58,628 bases of DNA from an uncultured Saprospiraceae bacterium (GCA_937928575.1 CALFWW010000191.1:1-58628), one strand, 5' to 3'. Positions 1-9,525 are shown, numbered from the stretch's first letter. Notes: generated from the letters alone by a model not told the origin. A program made the numbers and translations.

Positions 1-138
1 ATCTTCGTTAGAAAGCCCTGTCTGCTTGGCGCAGTCAGGCAGGCTCGCCGTAACTAAGGCTATGTCTACGTTTTCTGCCTTGATCTCGAAAAATTTTCCT
101 TCCAAATATATCCGCACTTTTAGACTACAATTTGTATT
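1..138. repeat. Foldback repeat, copy 1 (cut by window edge)
   Basis: This is one of four copies of a non-coding element whose ends read ATACAAATTGTA and its complement. The part present here is close to the reverse complement of the copy at 31229-31390. It carries an extra insertion at about 17-43 that includes its own small hairpin (TTGGC/GCCAA-type), also seen in the copy at 19874-20088. The terminal AATTTGTATT ends at 138. The 61-residue open frame over this element is a by-product of the repeat, since it does not continue in the other copies. Confidence 0.8.
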
Positions 139-326
139 AAAACAACGTGTGCTGTATGTTGTTTTAGATGCATCTAGATGTAACGAAGGCTTCACAAAAT
201 TTATATGTTAAAAAATCACGAGCCATTGTAACGTTTTCTAATCTAAAAGCGCTAAGTTATATTGACGTAAATAGACCAAATAATCGCTTTCCTAGACCAA
301 AAATGAAAAAGGTATTAAGCGGTTAG

Positions 327-334
327 TATATTTG
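327..334 (+). promoter_or_regulatory. Candidate Bacteroidota -7 promoter box
   Basis: TATATTTG fits the Bacteroidota -7 consensus TAnnTTTG and lies 32 bases upstream of the ATG at 367. No convincing TTTG -33 box is visible at the usual spacing, so this is a moderate call. Confidence 0.42.
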
Positions 335-366
335 TATCAAGTAACGTCTATTCAAAAAACCTCCTT

Positions 367-2754
367 ATGAAAAAATTAATACTACTCACTTTATTATTTA
401 CTAGTGGCTTTGCATTTAATTCAAATGCACAACTCAACATGAATTTTGTTGGGCAACTAGAATATACACAAGACTTAAATGATATTTGGGGATATGCCGC
501 ACCTGATGGAACGGAGTATGCACTCGTTGGTACACGTACCGGATTTTCAATCGTAAGTTTAGCAGATCCTTCTAGCCCGACAGAAGTTGCTTTTATTCCT
601 GGCGGGAGTACCACTTGGAGAGATGTCAAAACTTGGGGTGAGACGGCCTATGTTGTATGCGACAATTGCCCGGATGGATTATTAGTAGTAGACCTTTCTG
701 ATTTGCCCAATAGTGCTCCGTTTTTTCATGTGACCGATATAGAGAATGTTGGTACATTAGGACCAGCACACAATATTTATATTGATGAATTCGGATACGC
801 TTATTTATCTGGATCCAATTTGAATAGTGGAGGGATGATTTATTTTGATTGTTTCACAACGCCAGGCACCCCAATATGGGCGGGCGCTGCACCTCCTGTA
901 TATTCACATGACGTTTATGTGCGAGACAATAAAATGTATAGCTCCGAAATCAATAATGGAGTTTTTACCATTTATGATGTCACAGATAAAAACAATACAA
1001 TTGCATTAGGATCTCAAGAAACGGAATTTAGCTTTACACACAATAGTTGGTTGTCTGATGATAGCAATATCCTATTCACAACCGATGAACAAGCCAATGC
1101 ACCAGTTGGTTCTTATGACGTTTCCGATCCTGCTGATATTGTCGAATTAGATCAATTCCGACCATTGGAAACATTAGGAGATGGAGTCATCCCACACAAT
1201 GTACACGTATGGAATGATTACTTGATTATTTCCTATTATACGGATGGATGTATTTTGGTAGATGCTGCACATCCAGATAATTTAGTAGAAGTTGGAAATT
1301 TTGATACCTTCATTCCAGCAGCAACTGGATTTTTAGGAGCATGGGGAGCCTATCCATATTTACCATCCGGTTTGGTTTTAGTATCAGATATTGGAGGTGG
1401 GCTGTATGTTTTAGAACCCAACTATGTTAGAGCTTGCTATTTGGAAGGAAATATAACGGATGCTTCTACTGGTAATGTAATTCCAGGAGCAACGGTTTCT
1501 TTGGATATGACCAATGTGCAAGATAACACAGATGCATTTGGTAATTTCAAAACGGGGTATGCTATTCCAGGGAATTACAACATTACTGTTTCCGCTCCTT
1601 CATTTGCATCTCAGACCGTGCAGGCAGATTTGATTAATGGAGAAATCACACTTGTTAATGTTGCATTAAACCCTCTGACACCATTTGCAATATCAGGAAA
1701 TGTAGTAGAAGTAACTTCTGGAATTCCAATACCTAATGCTCAGGTTGTCATTGTCAATGATGACTACGAATATGAGGTTCAAACCGATGCTTCAGGTGCA
1801 TTCAATATCCCTGCATTTTTTGAAGGTTTCTACAGTGTGTATGCTGGAAGTTGGGGACACAATACAGAATTAGTAGAATATAACATTAATCCTACATCCA
1901 ATGAGGTGCAAGTTCAATTAACACCTGGATATGAGGACAACTTCGTTTTAGATCTTGGTTGGACCGTTTCTGGCTCAGCTAATACAGGAGATTGGGAACG
2001 AGGAATACCAATCGGAGTTTTTGTAGATCAACCTGGATTTTCATTTTGGCTAACTCCCGAAACTGATTTACCAGAAGATTTAGGCAACTACTATTACACC
2101 ACCGGTAATGGAGCGGACTTTTTTGAAGATGCCGTAAATGGAGGAGTAACTCGATTGGAATCACCGGCAATAGATATGACCAATTGGTTTGAACCGACTG
2201 TTTCTATTTACTATTATTTCTTTAATGTCAATACTGATAATATCTCTGATGGCAACGATGCAATTAATTTCAAAATAAACAATGGAATTGAAACCAAATT
2301 AATGGAATCGTTTAATCCTGAAGAATTGACATTACCTGAGTGGACACAAGTAACTTATAATGTCGCTGATTATATTGCCGTAACAGAAAATATGTCCTTG
2401 ATTGTGGATACGGCCAATGATGACGGAAATGAAATCACAGATGCTTCTGTTGACTTCTTCCAAGCCTTTGATGCAAATCCAAACTCAATTACGCAACCGA
2501 TCGCAGAAGGTATTTCAGTAGCAGTATTTCCTAATCCTTCAACCGATCAATTTGTCGTTACTTACGATATCGAAACTAATAAAAATGCTTTATTAGTAGT
2601 CACCAACATACTAGGACAAGAAATTTCGAAAATAAGTTTGGAAAATAATATTGGACAAACAAATATTGGTGCTACCTTAGATGCGGGTATTTATTTTGTA
2701 CAAATAGAAAATGAAGGATTGAAAACTGTGGCCACAAAAATTGTGAAGCAGTAG
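367..2754 (+). CDS. Secreted choice-of-anchor B (LVIVD-type) protein with T9SS type A sorting domain
   Basis: This is a secreted protein of 795 residues. An N-terminal signal peptide (MKKLILLTLLFTSGFAFNSNA) is followed by a beta-propeller-like region (about 25-350) of the choice-of-anchor B/LVIVD type, with repeated units such as GLLVVDLSDL, GVFTIYDV and GGLYVLEP and several conserved His residues (AHNIYID, SHDVYV, THNSW, PHNVHVW). Two carboxypeptidase regulatory-like domains follow (about 357-437 and 440-515), each opening with a GxVxxxxTGxxIPxAxV pattern. The C-terminal ~80 residues form a T9SS type A sorting domain (VFPNPSTDQFVV, then DAGIYFVQI). It should be exported by T9SS and placed on or released from the surface. 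Its substrate is unknown. It stands alone behind a candidate promoter at 327. Confidence 0.88.
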   Translation: MKKLILLTLLFTSGFAFNSNAQLNMNFVGQLEYTQDLNDIWGYAAPDGTEYALVGTRTGFSIVSLADPSSPTEVAFIPGGSTTWRDVKTWGETAYVVCDNCPDGLLVVDLSDLPNSAPFFHVTDIENVGTLGPAHNIYIDEFGYAYLSGSNLNSGGMIYFDCFTTPGTPIWAGAAPPVYSHDVYVRDNKMYSSEINNGVFTIYDVTDKNNTIALGSQETEFSFTHNSWLSDDSNILFTTDEQANAPVGSYDVSDPADIVELDQFRPLETLGDGVIPHNVHVWNDYLIISYYTDGCILVDAAHPDNLVEVGNFDTFIPAATGFLGAWGAYPYLPSGLVLVSDIGGGLYVLEPNYVRACYLEGNITDASTGNVIPGATVSLDMTNVQDNTDAFGNFKTGYAIPGNYNITVSAPSFASQTVQADLINGEITLVNVALNPLTPFAISGNVVEVTSGIPIPNAQVVIVNDDYEYEVQTDASGAFNIPAFFEGFYSVYAGSWGHNTELVEYNINPTSNEVQVQLTPGYEDNFVLDLGWTVSGSANTGDWERGIPIGVFVDQPGFSFWLTPETDLPEDLGNYYYTTGNGADFFEDAVNGGVTRLESPAIDMTNWFEPTVSIYYYFFNVNTDNISDGNDAINFKINNGIETKLMESFNPEELTLPEWTQVTYNVADYIAVTENMSLIVDTANDDGNEITDASVDFFQAFDANPNSITQPIAEGISVAVFPNPSTDQFVVTYDIETNKNALLVVTNILGQEISKISLENNIGQTNIGATLDAGIYFVQIENEGLKTVATKIVKQ

Positions 2755-2798
2755 TCAAAATCAATTGACAAAATCCTGATTTCCAAAAACAAACGCAA

Positions 2799-4010
2799 TT
2801 GCTGCGAACGCTTTTTTTAGCATTTTATATTTTTCTCTTTGAGTTAATCGTTTACCAACCTGTTCAGTTTGTATTGGATAGGTTGGTAGGGGATCGACCA
2901 CCGTTCATCCACTATGTCTATTGGTCGGTTTCAATATTGGCCATTCTTTCCATCATTATCATTGCCGTTTTTCCACTTCATAAAACCAAGCCAAGACTCA
3001 ATTCCATTATTCGGGCATTCATGATGCCGGTCATGATTTCCAAAGTCATTATTTTGATTCCTGCTTTATTGATGTGGTTGATTATTTTATTTATGGAAAC
3101 ATTTGGGACGGCTACCTCAACTGTTGATGTATTCCAATCCAACTTTGCAACTTCCCTGATTATCTTTGGCGCTGGACTCATGTGTTTACTCTGGTATGGA
3201 ACCCTCTTCAATCCACATAGATATAGGGTGCATCATGTTGTAATACCTTCTTCTGATTTGCCAGCTGAAATGGACGGGTATAAAATTGTACACATTTCTG
3301 ATCTTCATGCTGGCTCTATCACACGAATTGAGCAATTTGAAAAAGCCATTAATTTAATCAACAAAGAAGCAGCTGACCTGGTGGTGTTTACGGGAGATCT
3401 AGTAAATTCTTTTCCGAGCGAAATGAATGATATCCTAGAAAACTTACTTCGAATCCAATCCAAAAATGGTGTTTATTCAATTTTGGGAAATCATGATTAT
3501 GGGGATTACATCCGTTTTCCCAGTCGTGATGAAAAAAGACTAAATTTTGAAGAAATCTTGGCAATGCATAAAAACGCAGGTTGGAAATTATTGCGCAATG
3601 AATCAGTCGAATTGCAAGATAATTTTGTGTTAATTGGCACAGAAAATATTTCGGCAAAATCCACTTTCAAAAATTATGGCAAAATGGATCAAGCATTTTT
3701 GGGAGCTGAAGATGCTGATTTTAAAGTGTTGTTAAGTCACGATCCCACACATTGGAAAAGTGAAGTGATACATAAATACAAAGATATCGATCTGACCTTG
3801 TCTGGGCATACTCATGGATTGCAATTTGGGATTGAGATTCCTGGTGTTTTTAAATGGAGTCCATCTCAATTTATTTACAAAGAATGGGCTGGATTATATC
3901 AAGAAGGTGTACAATATCTCTATGTAAATCGTGGTTTAGGTACCTTATGGTATCCGGGTAGAGTGGGGATTCTACCTGAGATCACCTCAATTACACTGAA
4001 AAAAATATAA
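2799..4010 (+). CDS. Membrane-anchored metallophosphoesterase
   Basis: This is a calcineurin-like phosphoesterase of 403 residues. The N-terminal ~135 residues contain about four hydrophobic segments. The catalytic domain shows the metal-binding blocks in order: HISDLHAGS (about 164), FTGDLVNS, LGNHDYGDY (about 229), a LLSHDP block and SGHTHGLQFG (about 334). This matches the YkuE/YaeI-like family of membrane phosphoesterases, some of which act on lipid-type phosphoesters, though the substrate here cannot be read from the sequence. The frame has no ATG near its 5' end and a stop at 2766-2768, so TTG at 2799 is the best start; it leads straight into the first membrane segment. The gene lies 44 bases after the preceding T9SS cargo gene. 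Confidence 0.87.
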   Translation: MLRTLFLAFYIFLFELIVYQPVQFVLDRLVGDRPPFIHYVYWSVSILAILSIIIIAVFPLHKTKPRLNSIIRAFMMPVMISKVIILIPALLMWLIILFMETFGTATSTVDVFQSNFATSLIIFGAGLMCLLWYGTLFNPHRYRVHHVVIPSSDLPAEMDGYKIVHISDLHAGSITRIEQFEKAINLINKEAADLVVFTGDLVNSFPSEMNDILENLLRIQSKNGVYSILGNHDYGDYIRFPSRDEKRLNFEEILAMHKNAGWKLLRNESVELQDNFVLIGTENISAKSTFKNYGKMDQAFLGAEDADFKVLLSHDPTHWKSEVIHKYKDIDLTLSGHTHGLQFGIEIPGVFKWSPSQFIYKEWAGLYQEGVQYLYVNRGLGTLWYPGRVGILPEITSITLKKI

Positions 4011-4071
4011 TCCAGGCTTATGAACTTGGTTATAATTTGTAAATTCACATCAGTATACTAAGTACACAAAA

Positions 4072-4473
4072 ATGAGAATTAAACAGCTTCACTACCTATC
4101 TTGGATTGTTTTAGCCCTTCTAATTTCAATGCAGTGGTCTTGTACCTCCGAAGGCACTGTAGAAGATAAACAAAAGGATGTTGATTTCTACAAGCAAATT
4201 GTTGGAGAATGGGTCATCACGGCAGCAGAAAAAAGTGGAAAAGCAACTGGAATGTTAGAAGGTGCCTACTTTAAATTTCAACCTGAAAATAAAATGGCCA
4301 CCAATCTGACCGGTTCAGAAATTACCTACGATATTGAGGTCAAGAAAAATGTAATTCAACAAAAGGGAAATGTTGAAGTATTTTATACGATTGAGTCTAT
4401 TCAAGATACCACAATGGTCCTCACCTTCAACATGCGAGGTTATCCTTTCAAACTAAACTTGACAAAATCCTAG
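4072..4473 (+). CDS. Small lipocalin-like lipoprotein
   Basis: This 133-residue protein has a lipoprotein signal peptide ending in a lipobox-like SMQWSC, so Cys24 would be acylated. The rest looks like a small lipocalin-like fold (IVGEWVITAAEKSG, then FKFQPENKMATN, then a VLTFNMRGYPFKLNL end), which is common in Bacteroidota envelope lipoproteins of unknown function. Its TAG stop is immediately followed by the ATG of the yjjX-type gene, so the two are probably translated from one mRNA. No ligand can be proposed. Confidence 0.72.
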   Translation: MRIKQLHYLSWIVLALLISMQWSCTSEGTVEDKQKDVDFYKQIVGEWVITAAEKSGKATGMLEGAYFKFQPENKMATNLTGSEITYDIEVKKNVIQQKGNVEVFYTIESIQDTTMVLTFNMRGYPFKLNLTKS

Positions 4474-4998
4474 ATGCTCAAAATCGTCGTCGCTTCTAAA
4501 AATCCAGTAAAAATTAACGCTGCAAAAGTTGGTTTTGAAGCCATGTTCAATGAAGAGGTAGAGGCTATTGGTGTATCGATTCCTTCTGGAGTTTCGGATC
4601 AACCGTTGACCGATGAAGAGACCAGACAAGGTTCTGAATTTAGAGCTAATGGTGCGAAGACAAAAGTTCCAAATGCAGATTACTGGGTTGGCATCGAAGG
4701 TGGTGTAGACAAACTAAACGGCGTCATCCATACTTTTGGGTGGATTACTATTCTTTCAAAAAATAAAACAGGACAAGCTCGTTCCGCAACCATCCCGTTA
4801 CCAAATGCAGTGGAAGCTGGACTTCAAAATGGGGAGGAGTTAGGAGATATCAATGATCGCCTTTTTCACAAAGATAATTCAAAGCAAAACATGGGGACTT
4901 CCGGAATCCTAACCAACGGGGTTATGGATCGATTGGAGTTGTATCGTCATGCCATGGTTTTAGCGCTTATTCCGTTTGTTAACGAGGAGTTGTATTAG
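4474..4998 (+). CDS. yjjX: Inosine/xanthosine triphosphatase (NTPase, DUF84 family)
   Basis: This is a 174-residue cytoplasmic house-cleaning enzyme that hydrolyses non-canonical purine triphosphates (ITP, XTP) so they are not built into nucleic acids. The family signature is clear: VVASKNPVKINA at the N-terminus, the VSDQPLTDEETRQGS block, YWVGIEGGVD (acidic metal site), and the C-terminal NMGTSGILTNGVMDRLELY block. Length matches the usual ~170-180 residues. The start codon directly abuts the stop of the upstream lipoprotein gene. Its TAG stop is also the first bases of the modular palindromic repeat at 4996. Confidence 0.92.
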   Translation: MLKIVVASKNPVKINAAKVGFEAMFNEEVEAIGVSIPSGVSDQPLTDEETRQGSEFRANGAKTKVPNADYWVGIEGGVDKLNGVIHTFGWITILSKNKTGQARSATIPLPNAVEAGLQNGEELGDINDRLFHKDNSKQNMGTSGILTNGVMDRLELYRHAMVLALIPFVNEELY

Positions 4999-5297
4999 AC
5001 TCGTGATTTGCTTCGCTCATCACTTTTAGACCGCTAACGCTTTAAGACCGTACCTAGCTTTGCTTGGTACTTTTAGACCGCCCTCGGCTTTAAGACTGCT
5101 TCTGGTAGGGATAGGCCCTATTGTTCAATTTGAAACTGGTAGAACGGGAAGAATGAATTGAACTAGAAATATAGAAACCAAGAGAAGCAGTCTTAAAGCG
5201 AAGCGGTCTAATAGCAAGGAGCGAAAGCAACTTGCGGTCTTAAGTCTTAAAGTACCAAAGGTACGGTCTAAATAAATCACCAAAGCGATTTATAGTC
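4996..5297. repeat. Modular nested palindromic element, copy 1
   Basis: This 302-bp non-coding element is a large imperfect palindrome. The left arm has blocks TTTTAGACCG (5024), TTTAAGACCG (5041), TTTTAGACCG (5071) and CTTTAAGACTGCTTC (5088-5102). The right arm mirrors these with GAAGCAGTCTTAAAG (5184-5198, a perfect 15-bp complement), CGGTCTA (5204), CGGTCTTAA (5235), AGTCTTAAAG (5243) and CGGTCTA (5264). The spacers between blocks are themselves small hairpins, for example GTACC/GGTAC around 5049-5070, TACC/GGTA around 5253-5263 and GTGAT/ATCAC around 5003-5023. The core holds another inverted pair, GTTCAATT/AATTGAAC. A second copy of the same architecture lies at 53507-53770. No protein is encoded. 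Confidence 0.85.
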
Positions 5298-5373
5298 TTC
5301 CTATAGGCACTCACTCATTTGTATTTGCCCTCCAGAAATATTAAATTTATATTTCAGACTTAGGTTTTATACT

Positions 5374-6831
5374 ATGAAAAAAATAACGTTATCCTTCTTG
5401 CTCGCAATTTCGACGATTGTATCCATTTTCGCAATAGATGCCAGTGTTTCGACTGCGACTTTTACGACCATCCATCAAAACTATATTGAGATTTATACCT
5501 TGATCGTGGGTTCCACTGTCAATTTTGTTTCGGTAGATAGCGATAGTATTAATCGTCAAGCATCCGTACAGATGATGGTTACTTTCAGAAAAGATAGTAC
5601 GATTGTAAAATTTGATAAGTACAATTTGCAAAGTCCGATTTCTGAAAAGCCAGTCAATTTCATTGATTTGAAAAGAATTTCATTAGAGAATGGAACGTAC
5701 GAAATGGAAATCTACATTCACGATAATCAGAAAATTGGGAATGCAGGCACTTTTAAAAGTCAAGTAGTGGTCGACTATCAAGATGATCGATTGGAACAAT
5801 CCGATATTCAATTGTTAGGTTCATTTAAAAAACAAGAAATCGATTCTCCGTTTAATAAAAATGGGTTTTATTTAGAAGCGTTGCCGTTCAACTTTTATAG
5901 CAAGAAGCAGAATGAACTCATGTTTTATAATGAGATTTATAATGCGGATAAATTCATTGGTGATGATTACATGTTTAGTTACATCATTGAAAAAGTTTCC
6001 AATGTTAGTGATAACAAGCAAATTTTAATTGGTCATAAAAAGAGAAAACCCAAACCAATTGATGTGGTACTGATGAAGGTAGATATTTCAGAAATTCCAT
6101 CAGGGAATTACAACTTCATCGTAGAAATTAGAAATCGCGAAAAAGAATTGTTAAGTAAACGATCCATTTTCTTTCAAAGAGCTAATCCTGAGCTTGTTTT
6201 AAGTGAGAAAGAAATGAATGAAACCGCGTTGGAAAATGAATTTGTGGGCGAATTATCCGATGAAGATTTGGAATATAGTCTGAGAGCAATTGCGCCCATT
6301 GTAGATCAAGGAGACAGTGAATTACTCAATCTTTTGATTGCTGGAAATGAAGTAGAAGCACAGAAAAGATTCCTTTATGCTTTCTGGTCGCAAAAACATC
6401 CTAATTTTCCTCAACAGGGATATGATGATTTTATGGAAGTGGCTCGTGCTGTCGACAATTTATATGAATCTGGTTTTGGCTATGGTTTTGAAACAGACAG
6501 AGGATATATTTATATGAGGCATGGTCAACCGGATGATATCGTTACTGTTGATTCGGAGCCTACCGCACCTCCGTATGAAATCTGGATTTATAATCGAATT
6601 CAATTGACAGGTCAACCCAATGTCAAATTCCTTTTCTACAATCCGACTTTGAGCCCAGGCAATTATCAATTGTTGCATAGCAATGGACGAGGTGAAATAC
6701 AAAACCGCAATTGGAAATATGAACTTTATAAAGATTCTCCTAACAATAGAATGGGAAGTGATTTCAATCCTGATTTTGAAATAGGAACTGGCGTGAATAG
6801 GAGAGCTGAGGAGTATTTTAATGATTTTTAG
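5374..6831 (+). CDS. GWxTD domain protein
   Basis: This is a 485-residue exported protein with an N-terminal signal peptide (MKKITLSFLLAISTIVSIFA). The C-terminal third (about 330-455) is a GWxTD-type domain: it has the FWSQKHP segment, a variant GFETDRGYIYMRHGQPDD motif (GF in place of GW), and the PYEIWIYNR block. The N-terminal two thirds are beta-rich and resemble the region found ahead of GWxTD domains in other Bacteroidota. The molecular function of this family is not established. The gene starts 76 bases after the modular repeat. The sequence between them, around 5339-5355, closely resembles the promoter-proximal sequence after the second repeat copy near 53810. Confidence 0.83.
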   Translation: MKKITLSFLLAISTIVSIFAIDASVSTATFTTIHQNYIEIYTLIVGSTVNFVSVDSDSINRQASVQMMVTFRKDSTIVKFDKYNLQSPISEKPVNFIDLKRISLENGTYEMEIYIHDNQKIGNAGTFKSQVVVDYQDDRLEQSDIQLLGSFKKQEIDSPFNKNGFYLEALPFNFYSKKQNELMFYNEIYNADKFIGDDYMFSYIIEKVSNVSDNKQILIGHKKRKPKPIDVVLMKVDISEIPSGNYNFIVEIRNREKELLSKRSIFFQRANPELVLSEKEMNETALENEFVGELSDEDLEYSLRAIAPIVDQGDSELLNLLIAGNEVEAQKRFLYAFWSQKHPNFPQQGYDDFMEVARAVDNLYESGFGYGFETDRGYIYMRHGQPDDIVTVDSEPTAPPYEIWIYNRIQLTGQPNVKFLFYNPTLSPGNYQLLHSNGRGEIQNRNWKYELYKDSPNNRMGSDFNPDFEIGTGVNRRAEEYFNDF

Positions 6832-6905
6832 TTCATAATTTGAGACACCATAAAAAAGGCTGGTCAATAATTTTCGTTCGAACTAAAAGTTTTGCTGAGC
6901 CCTTT

Positions 6906-8072
6906 TTAGGTAGTGCCAACCCTCGCAGCCTTCAGACACTCCGCAATTTTCAAAAAATCTGCCGCCTCATTATAAACATTTGGTGATACCCGAATTGCAT
7001 TCCCTCTGAACGAAACAATCACCTTACATTCCTTCAATTCATGACGTAATTTATCCTTATCAATTTCTTTTGGAAGATAGACGCCAAATAAATGATCTGC
7101 CCGTGTTTCTGGTGAAGCGAGAATCCCTCCTGCTTCTTTTACAACTTCAAGTGAGTCAATACCAATAGATTGGACATACGATTGAATATGCTCTACACCC
7201 CATTCCAGCAACTGTTTCAAGCAAGCTTCCAACATTGGTAATACAATAAAGTTGCTACTTTGCCCAACCATATAACGCATTGCACCCGATTTGTAAGCCG
7301 ATTCATAATCAACTAATTTTTCAAAAAGATGACTGTCTTTTCGATTCATCCAACTTTCTTCGATAGGAGTACCATCATCAAAACGAGGACCATAATAGGC
7401 TAACCCACATCCATAAGGTGAAAACATCCATTTATAAGTGGAACATATTAAAGCGTCCGGATTTATTGCTTGCACATCAAACGGAAGGGCACCAACTGAT
7501 TGAGTACCGTCAATGATCAAATAAGCACCTACTTCATCTGTCTTTTTCCGAATAGCTTTTAAGTCATACTTTGTTCCATCTGCCCAATGTACAGATCCGA
7601 TTGCCACGACTTTTGTTGAAGAATCAATCGCATTTAGGATACGTTCGTTCCATAATTCACCAGAAGGAAGTGTTTTGTTAGGATTTTCAATTATTTTCAA
7701 ATTGGCACCTCTTTCTTTAGCAACTCTTTCCCAGATATAATAATTCGAAGGAAACTGTTCGTCCAAAATGATGATATCATCTCCTTTTTTTAAATCGATA
7801 TTGTTGGCTGCATTGGACAAGCCATAAGACGAACTAGGAATCAATACAATTCGATTGGGATCTGGTGCATTGATTAATTGTGCAAATAATTTCTGAGATC
7901 TTTTAAAAGGTTCGAAAAAGTCTCCGGCGTTGATGAGCGAGGGATCGTTATTTTGAGAAACCGCTTCCCATCCAATTTTTTCGACGTGCTTCATCAGTGG
8001 ACCTCTGTAGGCACAGTTGAGATAAGTGATATCTGATGGAAGTGAAAATTTATCTTTTTGGCAGCTTAACAT
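6906..8072 (-). CDS. Aminotransferase class V-fold PLP-dependent enzyme
   Basis: This 388-residue cytoplasmic enzyme belongs to the fold-type I, class V group (cysteine desulfurase / isopenicillin-N-epimerase-like). The PLP site is visible: the DGTQSVGALPFD segment holds the Asp and Gln near the cofactor ring, and ALICSTYKWMFSPYG contains the Schiff-base lysine. The N-terminus (SDITYLNCAYRGPL) and C-terminus (VSFRGNAIRVSPNVYN) also fit the family. There is no conserved desulfurase Cys loop that I can identify, so epimerase, lyase or aminotransferase activity are all possible. It ends 74 bases after the convergent GWxTD gene and is followed upstream by a second minus-strand gene. Confidence 0.85.
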   Translation of the reverse strand: MLSCQKDKFSLPSDITYLNCAYRGPLMKHVEKIGWEAVSQNNDPSLINAGDFFEPFKRSQKLFAQLINAPDPNRIVLIPSSSYGLSNAANNIDLKKGDDIIILDEQFPSNYYIWERVAKERGANLKIIENPNKTLPSGELWNERILNAIDSSTKVVAIGSVHWADGTKYDLKAIRKKTDEVGAYLIIDGTQSVGALPFDVQAINPDALICSTYKWMFSPYGCGLAYYGPRFDDGTPIEESWMNRKDSHLFEKLVDYESAYKSGAMRYMVGQSSNFIVLPMLEACLKQLLEWGVEHIQSYVQSIGIDSLEVVKEAGGILASPETRADHLFGVYLPKEIDKDKLRHELKECKVIVSFRGNAIRVSPNVYNEAADFLKIAECLKAARVGTT

Positions 8073-8160
8073 GGAGTTGAGTTTTAAAACAAAATAATAG
8101 ATTTAAATCAAGTTACGAAATTCAGAAGGGATGACAATAAGTTTTGAGTAATTTTAGATC

Positions 8161-8961
8161 TCAAACCGCGATCGACTTATCCAAAAGCTCTTCCAATTTT
8201 TCATTGAACAAATCATACGTCGGCAGGTTGTTATGTGTTGCACCAGGGATGGTTGTGAAGTTGTCTTTTCCAGGAGCAAGTTTGGAAAATTCTACTGCGA
8301 ATTTATAAGGAATTAATTCATCTGCGGTCCCATGGAAAATATGTACGGGGCAATTGATGTTAGGAATATGTAAGTCATTTCTGAATTGTGTTTTTAACAA
8401 TAAAGAAACGGGGAAAATTTTAATTGCCTTTTGAGCCAGTTGCGTAATACTTTTAAAAGGTGTTTCTAAAATAAGATAGGATGGGTTGACTTTTGTTGCC
8501 AGACAAGTAGCCACCCCGGAACCCAAGGATCGGCCATAAAGTATGATGTCTTTTTCAGGGACTATTTTTTTCAACTCATTATAAATAAAAAGACAATCAC
8601 TATGCATATTCGCTTCATTTGCTCGACCTGAACTTTTACCATATCCTCGATAATCGGGCATCAAAACATTGTATCCAAATCGAGTCAAATTTGCTGCTTC
8701 CAATCCCCAACTATTCAAACCTCTTGCATTGCCATGGAGATAGTAAATCGTGCCTTTTGGTTTGTCTACTTTAAAATGGAGTGCATTGATCTTAATGCCA
8801 GGTGCTGTTTCATAAAATTTTTCCTCTGCATCCGGAAATTCATTGAATGGGTAATCCTGTGTTAATTTGGTTGGATAATAAATAAATCTATCCTGCATTA
8901 AATACAAGATCAGTCCTATAAATGAGTAGATAGAAAGGCATCCTAAAATTAACGTTCCCAT
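8161..8961 (-). CDS. Membrane-anchored alpha/beta hydrolase (BEM46/YfhR-like)
   Basis: This is a serine hydrolase of about 266 residues with a single N-terminal membrane segment (GTLILGCLSIYSFIGLILYL) followed by a catalytic domain facing away from the cytoplasm or membrane-associated. The oxyanion and nucleophile motifs are YYLHGNARG and ILYGRSLGSGVA (Ser in GRSLG), the acid is in FHGTADELIPY, and the His in PGATHNNLP. This layout matches the BEM46-like family, whose substrates are mostly unknown. I chose the ATG at 8961; the frame also extends to a TTG at 8979, which would add six residues. It lies 88 bases upstream of the PLP enzyme on the same strand. Confidence 0.83.
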   Translation of the reverse strand: MGTLILGCLSIYSFIGLILYLMQDRFIYYPTKLTQDYPFNEFPDAEEKFYETAPGIKINALHFKVDKPKGTIYYLHGNARGLNSWGLEAANLTRFGYNVLMPDYRGYGKSSGRANEANMHSDCLFIYNELKKIVPEKDIILYGRSLGSGVATCLATKVNPSYLILETPFKSITQLAQKAIKIFPVSLLLKTQFRNDLHIPNINCPVHIFHGTADELIPYKFAVEFSKLAPGKDNFTTIPGATHNNLPTYDLFNEKLEELLDKSIAV

Positions 8962-9078
8962 TAAACTTATGAGTATCAATAGTTAGTGACAAATGTCTAA
9001 CATTAACTTGAAAAAGAAGTGCTAATTACATAAGATTTTGACTAAATAAAGATATTTTTACTATTCAACGATTGAATT

Positions 9079-9492
9079 ATGAGAGCTATATTTATTATTT
9101 GTCTATTTATATTTTCATTCGCTGTTGTTTGTAATGGACAAAGCGACATTAATGTTGATGATCGGCTGGTTGGTTTGTATAGCCCTTCTCAACTAAATCA
9201 GCTAAAAGAAAGCAACCCACAATTTTTAGAAAGGTTGAATTTCTATCTTGATCATGCTTTTATCATCACGGATCAAAACGAAAAAAAACCTACAGAATTA
9301 TCAGGTAACGTGACCATTCAGGACTTGGAAAATTTCAATATTCTTAAATTGGAAAAAGAACAAGACTTAAAAAGGTCATGGGACAAAATTAGTGCTTACA
9401 AAATTGAAGGAACCAATAAACTTTTGGTGTATCACGCGGGACGCAATTTCAATCGTGATTTTCAGAAGCATTATAGAAAAATTCAAAATTAG
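9079..9492 (+). CDS. Small secreted protein of unknown function
   Basis: This is a 137-residue protein with a clear signal peptide (MRAIFIICLFIFSFAVVCNG) and a charged, mostly helical mature part. I do not recognise a domain. It lies 33 bases upstream of the giant SprB-repeat adhesin gene on the same strand, and no promoter-like gap separates them, so the three genes 9079-16776 are probably one transcription unit. A role linked to the adhesin or its secretion is possible but only inferred from position. Confidence 0.65.
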   Translation: MRAIFIICLFIFSFAVVCNGQSDINVDDRLVGLYSPSQLNQLKESNPQFLERLNFYLDHAFIITDQNEKKPTELSGNVTIQDLENFNILKLEKEQDLKRSWDKISAYKIEGTNKLLVYHAGRNFNRDFQKHYRKIQN

Positions 9493-9525
9493 TATTCTGT
9501 TATCCCTTTAAATTCCAATATCCTT

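Noticed and set aside
26..211. 61-residue open frame over the left end of the window
   Set aside because: It reads through the foldback repeat and is not kept in the other three copies.
6852..6907. Hairpin AAAAAAGGCT / AGCCCTTTTT as a terminator for the GWxTD and aminotransferase genes
   Set aside because: The loop is about 36 bases, the stem has a mismatch and it overlaps a stop codon, so the support is weak.
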